NCBI GenBank assembly: GCA_963575745.1
Contig: CAUYUJ010014616.1
Location: forward strand, 376,097 to 440,096
Direction: 5' to 3'
DNA length: 64,000 nt
Origin: Prorocentrum cordatum
Taxonomy: Eukaryota; Sar; Dinophyceae; Prorocentrales; Prorocentraceae
The notes under the pieces are model-generated. The model searched no databases. It saw nothing but the letters and a program-made list of their open reading frames with translations, and was not told the origin of the DNA. The translations under genes and the position numbers were made by a program. Of the stretch, positions 52,950-63,916 are shown one piece after another (position 1 is the stretch's first letter; each line of letters begins with the position of its first letter).

Positions 52950-55900
52950 CTGCTAGCTCGAGACTTCCTGCTCTCGGCCCTTGGACCCGTCACTGGGAGA
53001 ATTTGCTTGAGCTGGGGGCTGGGGGCGGGGGCCCAGAGGCCATGGGCCTTGAGGCCTTGCGGGCGGAGAGCCAGAAAATGTTGATTGAGGTTTCGTGCGA
53101 TATCCGGCTGCGCGCGGCAAGTGGCAAGTCCCGCCGCCGCAGCAGTTGTGCGAGAGGGGGCGGGATGCCGTCGCGTGTGACGCCTCGGGCCTTGGGGGCC
53201 CCTTGGGATGCTCCTGGAGGCCTCTTGGGCTCTTGGGTCTTGGGGCGTGTCCCGGCGGTGACTCGGGGGCGCGTCTAAGGTCTAATGTCTAAGGTCTAAG
53301 GTCTAAAGTCTAAGGTCTGAGCCCTCTGGGGCTCCCTGGGCCGTCTGAGGACCCTCTTGGGCTCTTGGGCTCTTGGGCCGTCTAGCGTCTAGCGTCTAGC
53401 GCTTTCGAAATCCGTCTTGGGGCTTTGGGGCTCTCTGGGCCGTCGGAGAGCCCTCTTGGGCCCTTGGGCCTTGGGCCGGGTTGGGGTCATCTTGGAGTCT
53501 TGGATCTTGGGCCATCTTATGTCTTGTGGCGCGTTGGAATCCTCTGTGGCCTGTGGCCTGTGGCCAGGGCCCGCTTAGTGCTTAGTGCTTAGTGCTCAGT
53601 GCCAGTTAAGGTGTCCTCCTGCGCTCCTGCTCCGCGTTGAGGCCATCTGAATGGCTTCTTGGGGCGGCGGCGGATTGTGGCGCACTTCCTTGGCCCCAGA
53701 TCCCCAGGTCCCAGGTTCTGCTCACAAGGCTTGTTGTTTGGACAGGCCAATGATCTTGTCGCTTGTCGTTTGGACAGGCAGAGTCGCAGAGTCTCTGGTC
53801 CATTATGCGCGCTGCCTGCTTGCTTTTTCTGTGGGCCATGGACTGTGGGCCGGTGCTGCGATCCAATTCGCAGGTTGCGATTGCATGTTTTTTTGCTTGT
53901 GCTTGTTGGTGTCGGCCGAGAGGGAAACACGCGCAATCGTGCCAGCGTTGCGGCGCAGCTGCCAAATGCGTTGAGCATTTGTTTGTCCTAGCTTTTTGAA
54001 GGCACTATTAACTATTGGCCAATGCTGGGAGGGCCGCGACCCCCGCACATGTCACGTGACATTTTGTGGTGCAGGGCCCCGCGGGGACTTGGGCCATCTC
54101 GAGACCCGGAGCAAATGGGAACGTAGGACGTAGGAACGTGGGACGTAGGACGTAGGGCGTAGGGCGCATGGTCCGCTCTGGGACTCTGGGAACATGGGGT
54201 CCGGAGGGAGTAAAGAGTAAAGAGTAAATAGTTTGTAATGGTCTGGGGTCTGGGGTCTGGGCCTGGTCCTCTCTTCGCCTCTCTCCTCGCCTGTCTCCTC
54301 GACTCTCGGTCGGCTCGCGGCCCTGGCCCCTGCCCCCTGCCCCCCCCGTCGGCTCGGCTTTCGATCCTCGTGCGGCTCCCTCGCTGGCTTGAGGGCCGCC
54401 CCCTCCTGCCCTGTCGGTGGATGGCGCGCCCCGCGCGTGGGCGCTGGCCTTCGCGGGGCGCCGTCCGTTGGAGCCCCCCCGGTGCCCCCAAAGGCTCAAG
54501 CGGCCCCGAGCGGCCCCACGATGGGGCCCCATGAGGGCACCCAGAGGGCACCATAATGGCCTTGGGAGACACCAAGAAGGCCCCAGGACCCCAGGGCCCC
54601 AGGATGGCCGCGGGAATTATGAATTATGTGCCAGCTGGCCCTTTGTTGGCACATAGCTGACATAACTCGTAGGCCCCTCCTGGGGTCATCCAGTCATCCT
54701 AGGTCCTAGGTCCAGGTCTTAGGTCTTAGGGTCTTAGGGTCTTAGGTCTTAGGGTCTAGGGTCTCAGGGCCCTCTTGTAACCGCCATTGGAGCTCTCCCC
54801 GTGCCCCCAGAACCTCAAGCGGCCCCATGGAGGGCCCCATGGTGGCCCCCAGAGGGCCCCAAGATGGCCCTGGGACCCTGGGAGGCGCGGAGAAGGCCCC
54901 AGGACACAGGGCGGCCGCGGTAATTACGTACCAGCGGGCCCAGTATTGGTTGTTGGTATATTATTCATAACTCGTGGGCCCCTCCTGGGTCCTGGGGTCA
55001 TCTCAGGGCTCTCTTGGAACCGCCGTGGAAGGTGTCTCGGCGCCCCCAGGGCCTCGAGCGGCCCCGTGGTGGGCCGCCCAAGAGGCGAGCCTGAAGGTGA
55101 CTGGTCTGTGCGAGCGACACTGAGTGTGACTGTGAGGCAGTCCAAAGCTGAAACGCGCTAGCTAGAAGCTAGAAGCTAGAACCAGAGCCGATGCTCGCGC
55201 CTGGGGTGGCTAATGGTTAATGGCTAATTGGCTAATTGGCTAATTACTAACGACTAATGACCAATAGCTAATGGCTACCGGCTAACAGGCTAACAGCTAA
55301 TGAAGAGAAGCACTGCGATCGTGATTGTGTCCCAGACGAAGAGCTTCGAGACATGGCGAGAGACTTCCTGCTCTCGGCTCTCGGACCCGCCACTGCGAGG
55401 ACTTGCTTGAGCTGGACCCCGGAGGCTATGAACTATGGGCCTTGAGGCCTTGCGGGCGGAGAGCCAGAAAATGTTGATGGAGGTTTCGTGCGATATCCCG
55501 CTGCCTACGGCAAGCCCCGCCGCCGCAGCAGTTGCGCGAGAGGGCGCGGGAGGCCGTCGCGTGTGACGCTTTGGGCCTTGGGGACCCCTTGGGATGCTCT
55601 TGGAGGCCTCTTGGGCTCTTGGGGCGTCTCCCAGCAGTGACTCGGGGGCGCGTCTAAGGTCTAAGGTCTAAGGTCTGAGGTCTAAGGTCTAAGGTCTGAG
55701 CCCTCTGGGGCTCCCTGGGTCGTCTGAGAACCCTCTTGGGCTCTTGGGCTCTTGGGCCGTCTAGCGTCTAGCGCTTTCGAAATCCGTCTCGGGGCTTTGG
55801 GGCTCTCTGGGCCGTCTGAGAGCCCTCTTGGGCCCTTGGGCCTTGGGCCGGGTCGGGGTCATCTTGGAGTCTTGGATCTTGGGCCATCTTATGTCTTGAG

Positions 55901-58900
55901 GCGTGTTGGAATCCTCTGTGGCCTGTGGCCAGGGCCCGCTTAGTGCTTAGTGCTTAGTGCTCAGTGCCAGTTAAGGTGTCCTCCTGCGCTCCTGCTCCGT
56001 GTTGAAGCCATATGAATGGCTTCTTTGGGGCGGCGGCGGATTTGTGGCGTACTTCCTTGGCCCCAGATCCCCAGGTCCCAGGTTCTGCTCACAAGGCTTG
56101 TTGTTCGGACAGGCCAATGATCTTGTCGCTTGTCGTTTGGACAGGCAGAGTCGCAGAGTCTCTGGTCCATTATGCGCGCTGCCTGCTTGCTTTTTCTGTG
56201 GACTATGGACTGTCGACCGGTGCTGCGATCCAATTCGCAGGCTGCGATTACATGATTATGTTGTTTGTGTTTGTTGGTGTCGGCCGAGATCGAAACACGC
56301 GCAACCGTGCCAGCGTAGCGGCGCAGCTGCCACATGCGTTGAACATTGGTTTGTCATAGCTTTTTGAAGGCACTATTGGCCAATGCTGGGAGGGCCGCGA
56401 CCCCCGCACATGTCACGTGATATTTTGCGGCGCAGGGTCCCGCGGGGGCTTGGGCCATCTCGAGACCCGGAGCAAATGGGAACGTAGGACGTAGGAACGT
56501 AGGACGTAGGACGTAGGACGTAGGACGTAGGGCGTAGGGCGTAGGGCGCATGGTCCGCTCTGGGACTCTGGGAACATGGGGTCCGGAGGGAGTAGAGAGT
56601 AAAGAATAAATAGTTTGTAATGGTCTGGGGTCTGGGCTTGGTCCTCTCTTCGCCTCTCTCCTCGCCTGTCTCCTCGACTCTCGGTCGGCTCGTGGCCCTG
56701 CCCCCTGCCCCCCCCGTCGGCTCGGCTTTCGATCCTCGTGCGGCTCCCTCGCTGGCTTGAGGGCCGCCCCCTCCTGCCCTGTCGGTGGATGGCGCGTCCC
56801 GCGCGTGGGCGCTGGCCTTCGCGGGGCGCCGTCCGTTGGAGCTCCCCCGGTGCCCCCGAAGGCTCAATCGGCCCCGAGCGGCCCAAAGAGGGGCCCCATG
56901 ATGGCACCCAGAGGGCACCAGAATGGCCCTGGGAGACACCAAGAAGGCCCCAGGACTCCAGGGCCCCAGGATGGCCGCGGGAATTATGAATTATGCGCCA
57001 GCGGGCCCTTTGTTGGCACATAGCTGACATAACTCGTGGGCCCCTCCTGGGGTCATCCAGTCATTCTAGGTCCTAGGTCTTAGGTCTTAGGTCTTAGGGT
57101 CTTAGGGTCTTAGGGTATTAGGTCTTAGGGTGTAGGGTCTTAGGTCTTAGGGCCCTCTTGTAACCGCCATTGGAGCTCTCCCCGTGCCCCCAGAACCTCA
57201 AGCGGCCCCATGGAGGGCCCCATGGCGGCCCCCAGAGGGCCCCAAGATGACCCTGGGGCCCTGGGAGGCGCGGAGAAGGCCCCGGGACACTGGACGGCCG
57301 CGGTAATTTCGTACCAGCGGGCCCAGTATTGGTTGTTGGTATATTATTCATAACTCGTGGGCCCTTCCTGGGGTCATCTCAGGGCTCTCTTGGAACCGCC
57401 ATGGAAGGTGTCTCGGCGCCCCCGGAGCCTCGAGCGGCCCCGTGGTGGGCCGCCCAAGAGGCGAGCCTGAAGGTGACTGGTCGACTGGTCTGTGCGAGCG
57501 ACACTGAGTGTGACTGTGAGGCAGTCCAAAGCTGAAGCGCGCTAGCTAGAAGCTAGAAAGCTAGAGGCTAGCTAGAAGCTAGAACCAGAGCCGATGCTCG
57601 CGCCTGGGGTGGCTAATGGCTAGTGGCTAATGGCGAATGGCTGATGGCTAATGACTAATGACTAATGGTTAATAATTAATAGCTAATGGCTAGCAGCTAA
57701 CGGCTAACAGCTAATGGCTAATGAAGAGACTGCGATCGTGATTGTGTCCCAGACAAAGAGCTTCGAGACGTGGCGAGAGACTTCCTGCTCTCGGCTCTCG
57801 GACCCGCCACTGCGAGGACTTGCTTGAGCTTGACAGCTGGACCCCGGAGGCTATGTGCCTTGAGGCCTTGCGGGCGGAGAGCCAGAAAATGTTGATTGAT
57901 GTTTCGTGCGATATCCCGCTGCCTGCGGCAAGTCCCGCCGCCGCAGCAGTTGTGCGAGAGGGCGCGGGAGGCCCTGGCGTGCGACGCTTCGGGCCCTGGG
58001 AGCCCCTTGGGATGCTCTTGGAGGCCTCTTGGGCTCTTGGGGCGTCTCCCGGCAGTGACTCGGGGACGCGTCTAAGGTCTAAGGTCTAAGGTCTAAGGTC
58101 TGAGCCCTCTGGGGCTCCCTGGGCCGTCTGAGGACCCTCTTGGGCTCGTGGGCGTTTGGGCCGTCTAGCGTCTAGCGCTTTCGAAGTCCGTCTTGGGGCT
58201 TTGGGGCTCTCTGGGCCGTCTGAGAGCCCTCTTGGGCCCTTGGGCCTTGGGCCGGGCTGGGGTCATCTTGGAGTCTTGGATCTTGGGCCATCTTATGTCT
58301 TGTGGCGTGTTGGAATTCTCTGTGGCCTGTGGCCAGGGCCCGCTTTGTGGCCAGGGCCCGCTTAGTGCTTAGCGCTCAGTGCTTAGTGCTCAGTGCCAGT
58401 TAAGGTGTCCTCCTGCGCTCCTGCTCCGTGTTGAAGCCATCTGAATGGCTTCTTGGGGCGGCGGCGGATTTGTGGCGTACTTCCTTGGCCCCAGATCCCC
58501 AGGTCCCAAGTTCTGCTCGCAAGGCTCGTTGTTTGGACATGCCAATGCTCTTGTCGCTTCTCGTTTGGACAGGCAGAGTCGCAGAGTCTCTGGTCCATTA
58601 TGCGCGCTGCCTGCTTGCTCTGTGGACTGTGGACTGTCGACCGGTGCTGCGATCCAGTTCGCAGGCTGCGATTAAATGATTATTATTTGTTTGTGTTCGT
58701 CGGTGGCGGCCGAGAGGGAAACGCACGCGATCGTGCCAGCGTAGCGGCATAGCTGCCAAATTCGTTGAACATTGATTTGTATTGAAGGCAATGCTGGGAG
58801 GGCCGAGATCCCCGCACATGTCACGTGACATTTTGTGGTGCAGGGCCCCGCGGGGACTTGGGCCATCTCGAGACCCGGAGCAAATGGGAACGTAGGACGT

Positions 58901-59265
58901 AGGACGTAGGAGGTAGGACGTAGGACGTAGGGCGCAGGGCGCAGAGAGTAGGGCCCGCTCTGGGGCTCTGGGAACATGGGGTCTGGAGAGAGGAAAGAGT
59001 AAAGAGTAAATAGTTTGTAATTGTCTGGGCTCTGGGCCTGCTCCTCTCTTCGCCTCTCTCCTCGACTCTCGGTCGGCTCGTGGCCCTGGCCCCCCCGTCG
59101 GCTCGGCTTTCGGTCCTCGTGCGGCTCCCTCGCTGGCTTGAGGGCCGCCCCCTCCTGCCCTGTCGGTGGATGGCGCGTCCCGTGCGTGGGCGCTGGCCTT
59201 CGCGGGGCGCCGTCCGTTGGCGGGGCGGGGGGCAGGGCCTTCTCGCCTCGGCCCCTGCGCCTTGT
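52950..59265. repeat. 2.4-kb macrosatellite, about 2.6 copies
   Basis: The landmark GGAGAGCCAGAAAATGTTGA recurs at about 53065, 55458 and 57876 (steps of 2393 and 2418 bp). Each copy has the same order: gene C-like tail, GTCTAAG array, TCTTGG block, GCTTAGT array, a ~450-bp block with GGCAGAGTCGCAGAGTCTCT, GGACGTA array, GAACATGGGGTC box, GTCTTAG array, and GCTAATG array. The third copy stops near 59220. Heptamer copy number differs between copies; the rest is strongly conserved. Open frames in it recur but carry no known domain. Confidence 0.85.
55306..55480. repeat. Duplicated, degenerate 3' end of gene C (also at 52960-53090 and 57720-57900)
   Basis: CACTGCGATCGTGATTGTGT, AAGAGCTTCGAGACATGGCG, GACTTGCTTGAGCTGGA, GGGCCTTGAGG and AATGTTGAT occur in the same order as in gene C at 52199-52340 (CACTGCGATCGAGATTTTAT, AAGATCTTCGAGACTTGGCG, and so on). 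The copies are no longer open in the gene C frame. Confidence 0.75.
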
Positions 59266-59269
59266 AGAC

Positions 59270-59841
59270 AATCGCTAATGGCGAATGGCTAATGGCGAAT
59301 GGCTAAAGCAACAATGTAGCAGCTTGCGCGGGCATTGTTTTTATATTCCATAGATTGAGAGCGAATGATCGATTATCGTTCCCAAGTGTCAAACAGCCAT
59401 GAGCAGCAACAATTCATCCTCATCCTCTTTCTTCTGCTCGCCCTCCTCTTCTGCCCCCTCCGCCCCTCGCCCCTCTTCTGCCGGCGCGTTTCAGACCCTC
59501 GCTGCCCCCCCCCCCCCCCCCTTTTCCTGTCGCACTTCCCTCCCTCCTTCCACTCCCGCGCCCTCCCCATGTCCCTCATGCAGGTCCCAGGTACCAGCCA
59601 GCAGCTAGCAGCTAGCAGCTAGCAGCCATCACCCATTGTCATTGTTAAGTGTTAAAAGTGTTAAGTGTTAAGTGTTAGGTGTTAAGTGTTAAGTGTGAAG
59701 TGTTAAGTGTTATGTATTAAGTGTTAAGTTGATATGGGATCTGGGAGTCAGAGGCGTCAGCCTTAGCACCTTAGCACCTTAGCACCCTAGCACCCTAGCA
59801 CCCTAGCACTAAGCGCGTAGCACGTAGCACGTAGCACTTAG
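59270..59841. repeat. Heptamer/octamer arrays before the methyltransferase gene
   Basis: GCTAATG units (59275-59305), a C-rich run (59505-59520), GCAGCTA units (59600-59625), GTTAAGT units (59643-59735), CCTTAGCA octamers (59760-59810) and CACGTAG heptamers (59815-59836). No coding evidence. Confidence 0.8.
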
Positions 59842-61715
59842 CATCGGCCACCGTCTTGGTTCGAGAGGCCCGAAGGGCCTTCGACGTGTTCGACCCCCGC
59901 GTGCCAGACTCAGTCGGTGCGCACGTTCACAGCGTGCCATGGGACTTCGACGTGGCCGGAAGCAGCGACGATGAGCCACGCCAGTTGCCAGTTGTGAGTG
60001 GCCAGCCCAACCCGCCTTCGGATCACAAGTGTTGGTGGCAATTCATAGTGAATGGTGCTAAGATCGCGCGTGCACATATATCGCAGTTGCGCCCTCTCAG
60101 AATCATGTCGTTGTGCTCAGGGCTTTGCTCTGAGGCCAGAGTGTTGGACATTCTGTCAATCGATTGCACCCTCGTGGCGACGTGCGACCTGAAAGATGCG
60201 ATCGCAGTGCTCGGGTCGAGGAAGCCTCCGAACCGAAGGCCGCTCCACCACTTTAGCGACATGTTCGACATGCTGCGTGGCAAATATGATTCTTGCATGT
60301 TCCACGGCTGCACCTGTGCTGGCCCGCCCCCAGACGAGCTGGACATTCTCGTTGCGGGATTCCCCTGTCAGCCATACTCTCGGTCCAGCGGCAAGCGCAA
60401 ACTCAATTCGGGCATCGAGACATCTGAGAAGTACCCACAGACCAAGGTAGTATTAGACTCAATCCGAAAATGGAACCCCCGAATTTTTCTTTTGGAGAAT
60501 GTGCTCGGTTTCGCCGACGTGTATCCAGACAAGCCCGGCTCTCCCTTCGATGATTTCTGCCGTGGTGTGGATCGCATTGGCTACGACGTTCGTGTTGTGA
60601 GGTTGCATTTGAAGGAGCGGGTGCAAGCCGAGCGATCTCGGCGCCGGGAAAGTAAGACCCCCCAACCTTATCCATTCCGATGCACCCTTTCGTAGTTCGT
60701 AGTCCGTAGTCCGTAGTCCTCCTCGTCCTCTTCAACCTCTTCCTTCTCTTCCTCTGGAAGGGTGTGTATCGTGTATCCGCTGTCTCCATTCGTGGCAAGC
60801 GGCAGGGCCAGCTATAGCCTACAGCCTGGTAGCCTGGTAGCCCAGTAGCCCCATAGCCTATAACCTATAACCCTATGGCCTATAGCCTATAGCCTATAGC
60901 CTATAGCCCTATAGCCTTATAGCCTATAGCCTAAACCCTGATAGCTTATAAGCTTATAACCTTATTGCCCTATAGCCCTATAGCCTATAGCCTATAGCCC
61001 TATAGCTAGTAGCTAGTAGCTAGTGGCTAGCTGAGCGAGTGCGCCGCTGCGCTGCCGCTCGCATTCGCAGCTGCGCTTTGGGGTGCCTTGTTGCGGGGCA
61101 ACGAACAGCTAGAAGATCGAAGATAGAAGATAGAACGGATCCAGGGGGCCACGACGACGACGACGGCGACGGGGATCATGGCGACGACGACGACGTCAGG
61201 GGCCCCCCGGACGTGCCCAGAACCAAGGAGTCCGCTGGGGCCTCCTGGGACCCCCTAAGCCCTAAGCCCCAGGCCCCAAGCCCTAAGCCCTAGGCCCTAA
61301 GCCCTAAGCCTAACGCCTATCGCCTATCGCCTAACGCCTAATGCCTAATGCCTAATTCCTCCCTCCTCCCTCCTCTCTCTCTCCTCTCTCTTTTCTCCTC
61401 TCTCCTCCCTCCTCCTCCTCCTCCTCCTCCTCCTCCTTCTCCTTCTCCTCCTCCTCCTCTTCTTCCCCCTCCGCTCCTGCTCCGCTGTCGCCTGTGATCC
61501 CGCATCAGTCCTCCTGTCAAGGTTGTTCTTGCCGGGGTTCAAGAGGGGCCCAGGGTTCCACGCTGGCGCGAGCTCCTCTGTCGAGTGCGCGCAGGCAGCA
61601 ACTGGCATTATCACTGACATCGTTTCCTTTCGTCGGCTTTTCCCTCCGGCGCCGTGGATGGACCTCGTCTTGAAGTCCGACGATGCGTTCGTCATGAGCA
61701 AGGTTATTGAGGGCA
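59842..61715 (+). CDS. DNA (cytosine-5) methyltransferase, two visible exons, incomplete at both ends
   Basis: Exon 59842-60651 (acceptor CACTTAG|, donor GAAA|GTAAGA), exon 61509-about 61715 (acceptor GCATCAG|); phase 1, GT-AG intron of 857 nt. Motifs in order: IMSLCSGLCSEARVLDIL (motif I, SAM site), LVATCDLKD (motif II), DILVAGFPCQPYSRSSGKR with the catalytic PCQ (motif IV), RIFLLENVLGF with ENV (motif VI), and SRLFLPGFKRG in the second exon, matching the strand after the QRRR motif VIII. After that, PPAPWMDLVLKSDDAFV resembles the start of the target-recognition region. It transfers a methyl group from SAM to C5 of cytosine in nuclear DNA. The recognition domain and motifs IX-X are not found in the remaining 2.3 kb. 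The N-terminal domain has an acidic WDFDVAGSSDDE stretch. No lesion in the catalytic part. Confidence 0.8.
60652..61508 (+). other. Intron of the methyltransferase gene, heptamer-rich
   Basis: Contains GTAGTCC (60695-60720), CTATAGC (60815-60995, many copies), AGCTAGT (61003-61030), (GAC)n, CCCTAAG (61252-61310), GCCTAAT (61325-61355) and CTC (61360-61470) arrays. Confidence 0.65.
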
Positions 61716-62500
61716 CTCGGCAAGGGGTTGCTGGGTCGGGGACGGGAGGAGCATGGGGGAGGAGGAGGAGGAGGAGGAGGAGGAGTGGATCAAGGGCATG
61801 GGGACAATGATGAAGGAGGGAGCGTGAGGGCATGGAAGACGGCGATAATGATGATGGGGCTATAGGCTATAGGCTGTAGGCTATAGGGCTATAGGCTATA
61901 AGAGGAGGAGGCCGAGGGGGGGGGGGGAAGAGGAGGAGGAGGATCTCGAGGAAGAAGGGGGGTCGGGAAGGGGGCTCGGAGGAGCAGGAGGAGGAGGGCC
62001 ATGTCAGCGAGGAGGACGAGGTGGGGGATCAGGGTGAGGATATTGGATATTGGATAAGGGGGACAATGAGTAGGTAAGTAGGTAAGAGGAGGGGCAGGAA
62101 GATGAAGAGGAACACGCCGACGACACGAATGATGTGACTAGTGACTAGTGACTAGTGACTGGTGACTAGTGACTAGTGACTAGCGACTAGGGACTAGGGA
62201 CTAGGGACTAGAGACTAGGGACTAGGGACTCAGGGCTAGGGGCTATGGGGCTAGGGTTGCGGGAAGTGTGATAATGACGACGGCACGGCCTGTCGCAAGC
62301 CTCTTGGGTTGGGTTCCGTCGGGCCCTCTGGGGTGCTTCGCGTGGGCCCCTTGGAAATTATTTCCCGTCAGTCTGCCAGCCCGCCCCTCCTCCTCTACCT
62401 CCTCGTCCTCGTCGTCGTCGGCTCCTCATCGACCTCCGCATCATACTCCCTTTAGCGTTTTAGCAGTTTAGCAGTTTAGTGGTTTAGCAGTTTAGCACGG
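61716..62500. repeat. GGA tracts and CTATAGG / GTGACTA / TTTAGCAG arrays
   Basis: GGA runs at 61757-61790 and 61903-62010, GGCTATA heptamers (61857-61900), GTGACTA and GGACTAG heptamers (62135-62232) and TTTAGCAG octamers (62455-62495). No gene. Confidence 0.8.
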
Positions 62501-63600
62501 TCATGGTTCTCCCTACCTTTCCTCCTCGTCCTCCTCCTCCGACACCTCCTCCGCTTCTTCCCCCCCCCCTCCCTTCCTCCCTCAAAGAAACGCATGTACT
62601 GGACCGGCTACAGTATATGACAACATGTTTTTTGTTGCACTTGCACGGGTCAAGAGCAAGTTGTTTTCAACATCAATGTGTATGCTATGTTGGGAACATC
62701 ATTCTCTTAATTACTAATTCAAGGTTAATGATGGAGGACAGCATGTATTCATGTATTCAGAACTTGGCGCTGCCTGCATTGCACTCTCGTGGGGCGCTCG
62801 TCTTCCTTCCTAATGGAGCAGAACGTAGAGCGTAGATCGGGGACTTACGAGGGGAGGACTTGGGGCGATAAGGCGCATTGCAATATTGAAACATCGTTGT
62901 GGCATCTTCCGTTTACTTCGTAGTTTCATAGTCTACCTCCTCATGCATTTCCCCTTCCACCCCCCTGCATCCCAATGCAAATGGTGGGTGGGGCAGCAGC
63001 AAAAGCGGCTTCCAGGTGCGTGCGGTGAAGGTCCCGCAGCAGCCGGATGGCCCCACATTGCACTCTCTTCATTGTTCCAGATGGTTTACTTTCACCCACG
63101 TGACCGCTGATGATTGCCCTGCCTTGCGCCTTGCACCGCCTTCTGATTCCCCGTCAGCGCCGTCCTCCGTTCCTGGCCGCCCGTCTCGTTGTTTTCTCTG
63201 CGTCCCACTCCGCTATCTAATACCCAGTGTTGCTTGCGCGCTCTCCGGCTTCGTGTTTGTCATCTTCCGTCTTCCCCTGTCTTACCGCTTACCGCTTACC
63301 GTGCCCCGTGACCCGTCCACTTGTCAATTTTCGTCCCCTCTGTCCTCTGTCTCCCTTCCTCGTTCCCCTGCCATATCCAACCGTTCACCGACTTCAACCC
63401 CCCTTCCGCGTCCTTTTTTCCATCATCCGACCACAGCAGCATTTCCGCCCGTGCCCGCCCTCCCCATTCCTCGTTGGTCTGCTGACTATCGACTACGCCG
63501 CGCGTGCGCGACGTAAGCCGCGACGCCAATTTCAAGGCCCGACTCCAGACGCGACATCAAACACAACGTCGACGGCGTTGACGTACGCACGCGAAGCACT
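62501..63600. other. No gene seen
   Basis: Starts with CCT-rich sequence (62515-62580), then unique sequence of more balanced composition. An open frame at 62503-62835 has no recognisable motif. Pyrimidine-rich from 63110 to 63470. Confidence 0.45.
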
Positions 63601-63606
63601 ATTCAC

Positions 63607-63870
63607 TATTCACTATTGACATACACCCGACATAAACACCGATGTATTGACATACGCTCTGACGTGAACCGCGACACAGTGACATCAACTCCGACATAAA
63701 CTCCGACATAAACGCGAGGTAAATTGACATAAGTCCGACATTAACGCGACATTATTGACATAAGCGCGACATAATTGACATACATCTGGCAAACCCCGCT
63801 TCGCATTGACATAAACTCCGACATGAACCGCGACGCATTGACATAAACCCCGGCGCCAACTCCGACATTG
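63607..63870. repeat. Degenerate TTGACATAA/CCGACATAAAC repeat
   Basis: About 20 copies of a GACATAA-like core at 10-20 bp spacing, alternating TTGACATA and CCGACATAAAC contexts, with point changes. Confidence 0.8.
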
Positions 63871-63916
63871 AAGTCGAGGCCGACGCGCCGCGACCGCGCG
63901 CGCAGCGCGCTAAGTC

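Noticed and set aside
53589-56367. Open frames of 107-129 residues recurring in each 2.4-kb unit
   Set aside because: They recur because the unit is duplicated; frames differ by indels between copies and no conserved domain is visible.
41625-62495. Internal telomere or chromosome end, because of CCCTTAG and CCCTAAG arrays
   Set aside because: Arrays are short, internal, of many different sequences, and lie within introns between exons that join in frame.
62503-62835. 110-residue open frame
   Set aside because: It begins in a CCT tract and has no recognisable motif, exon signals or family resemblance.
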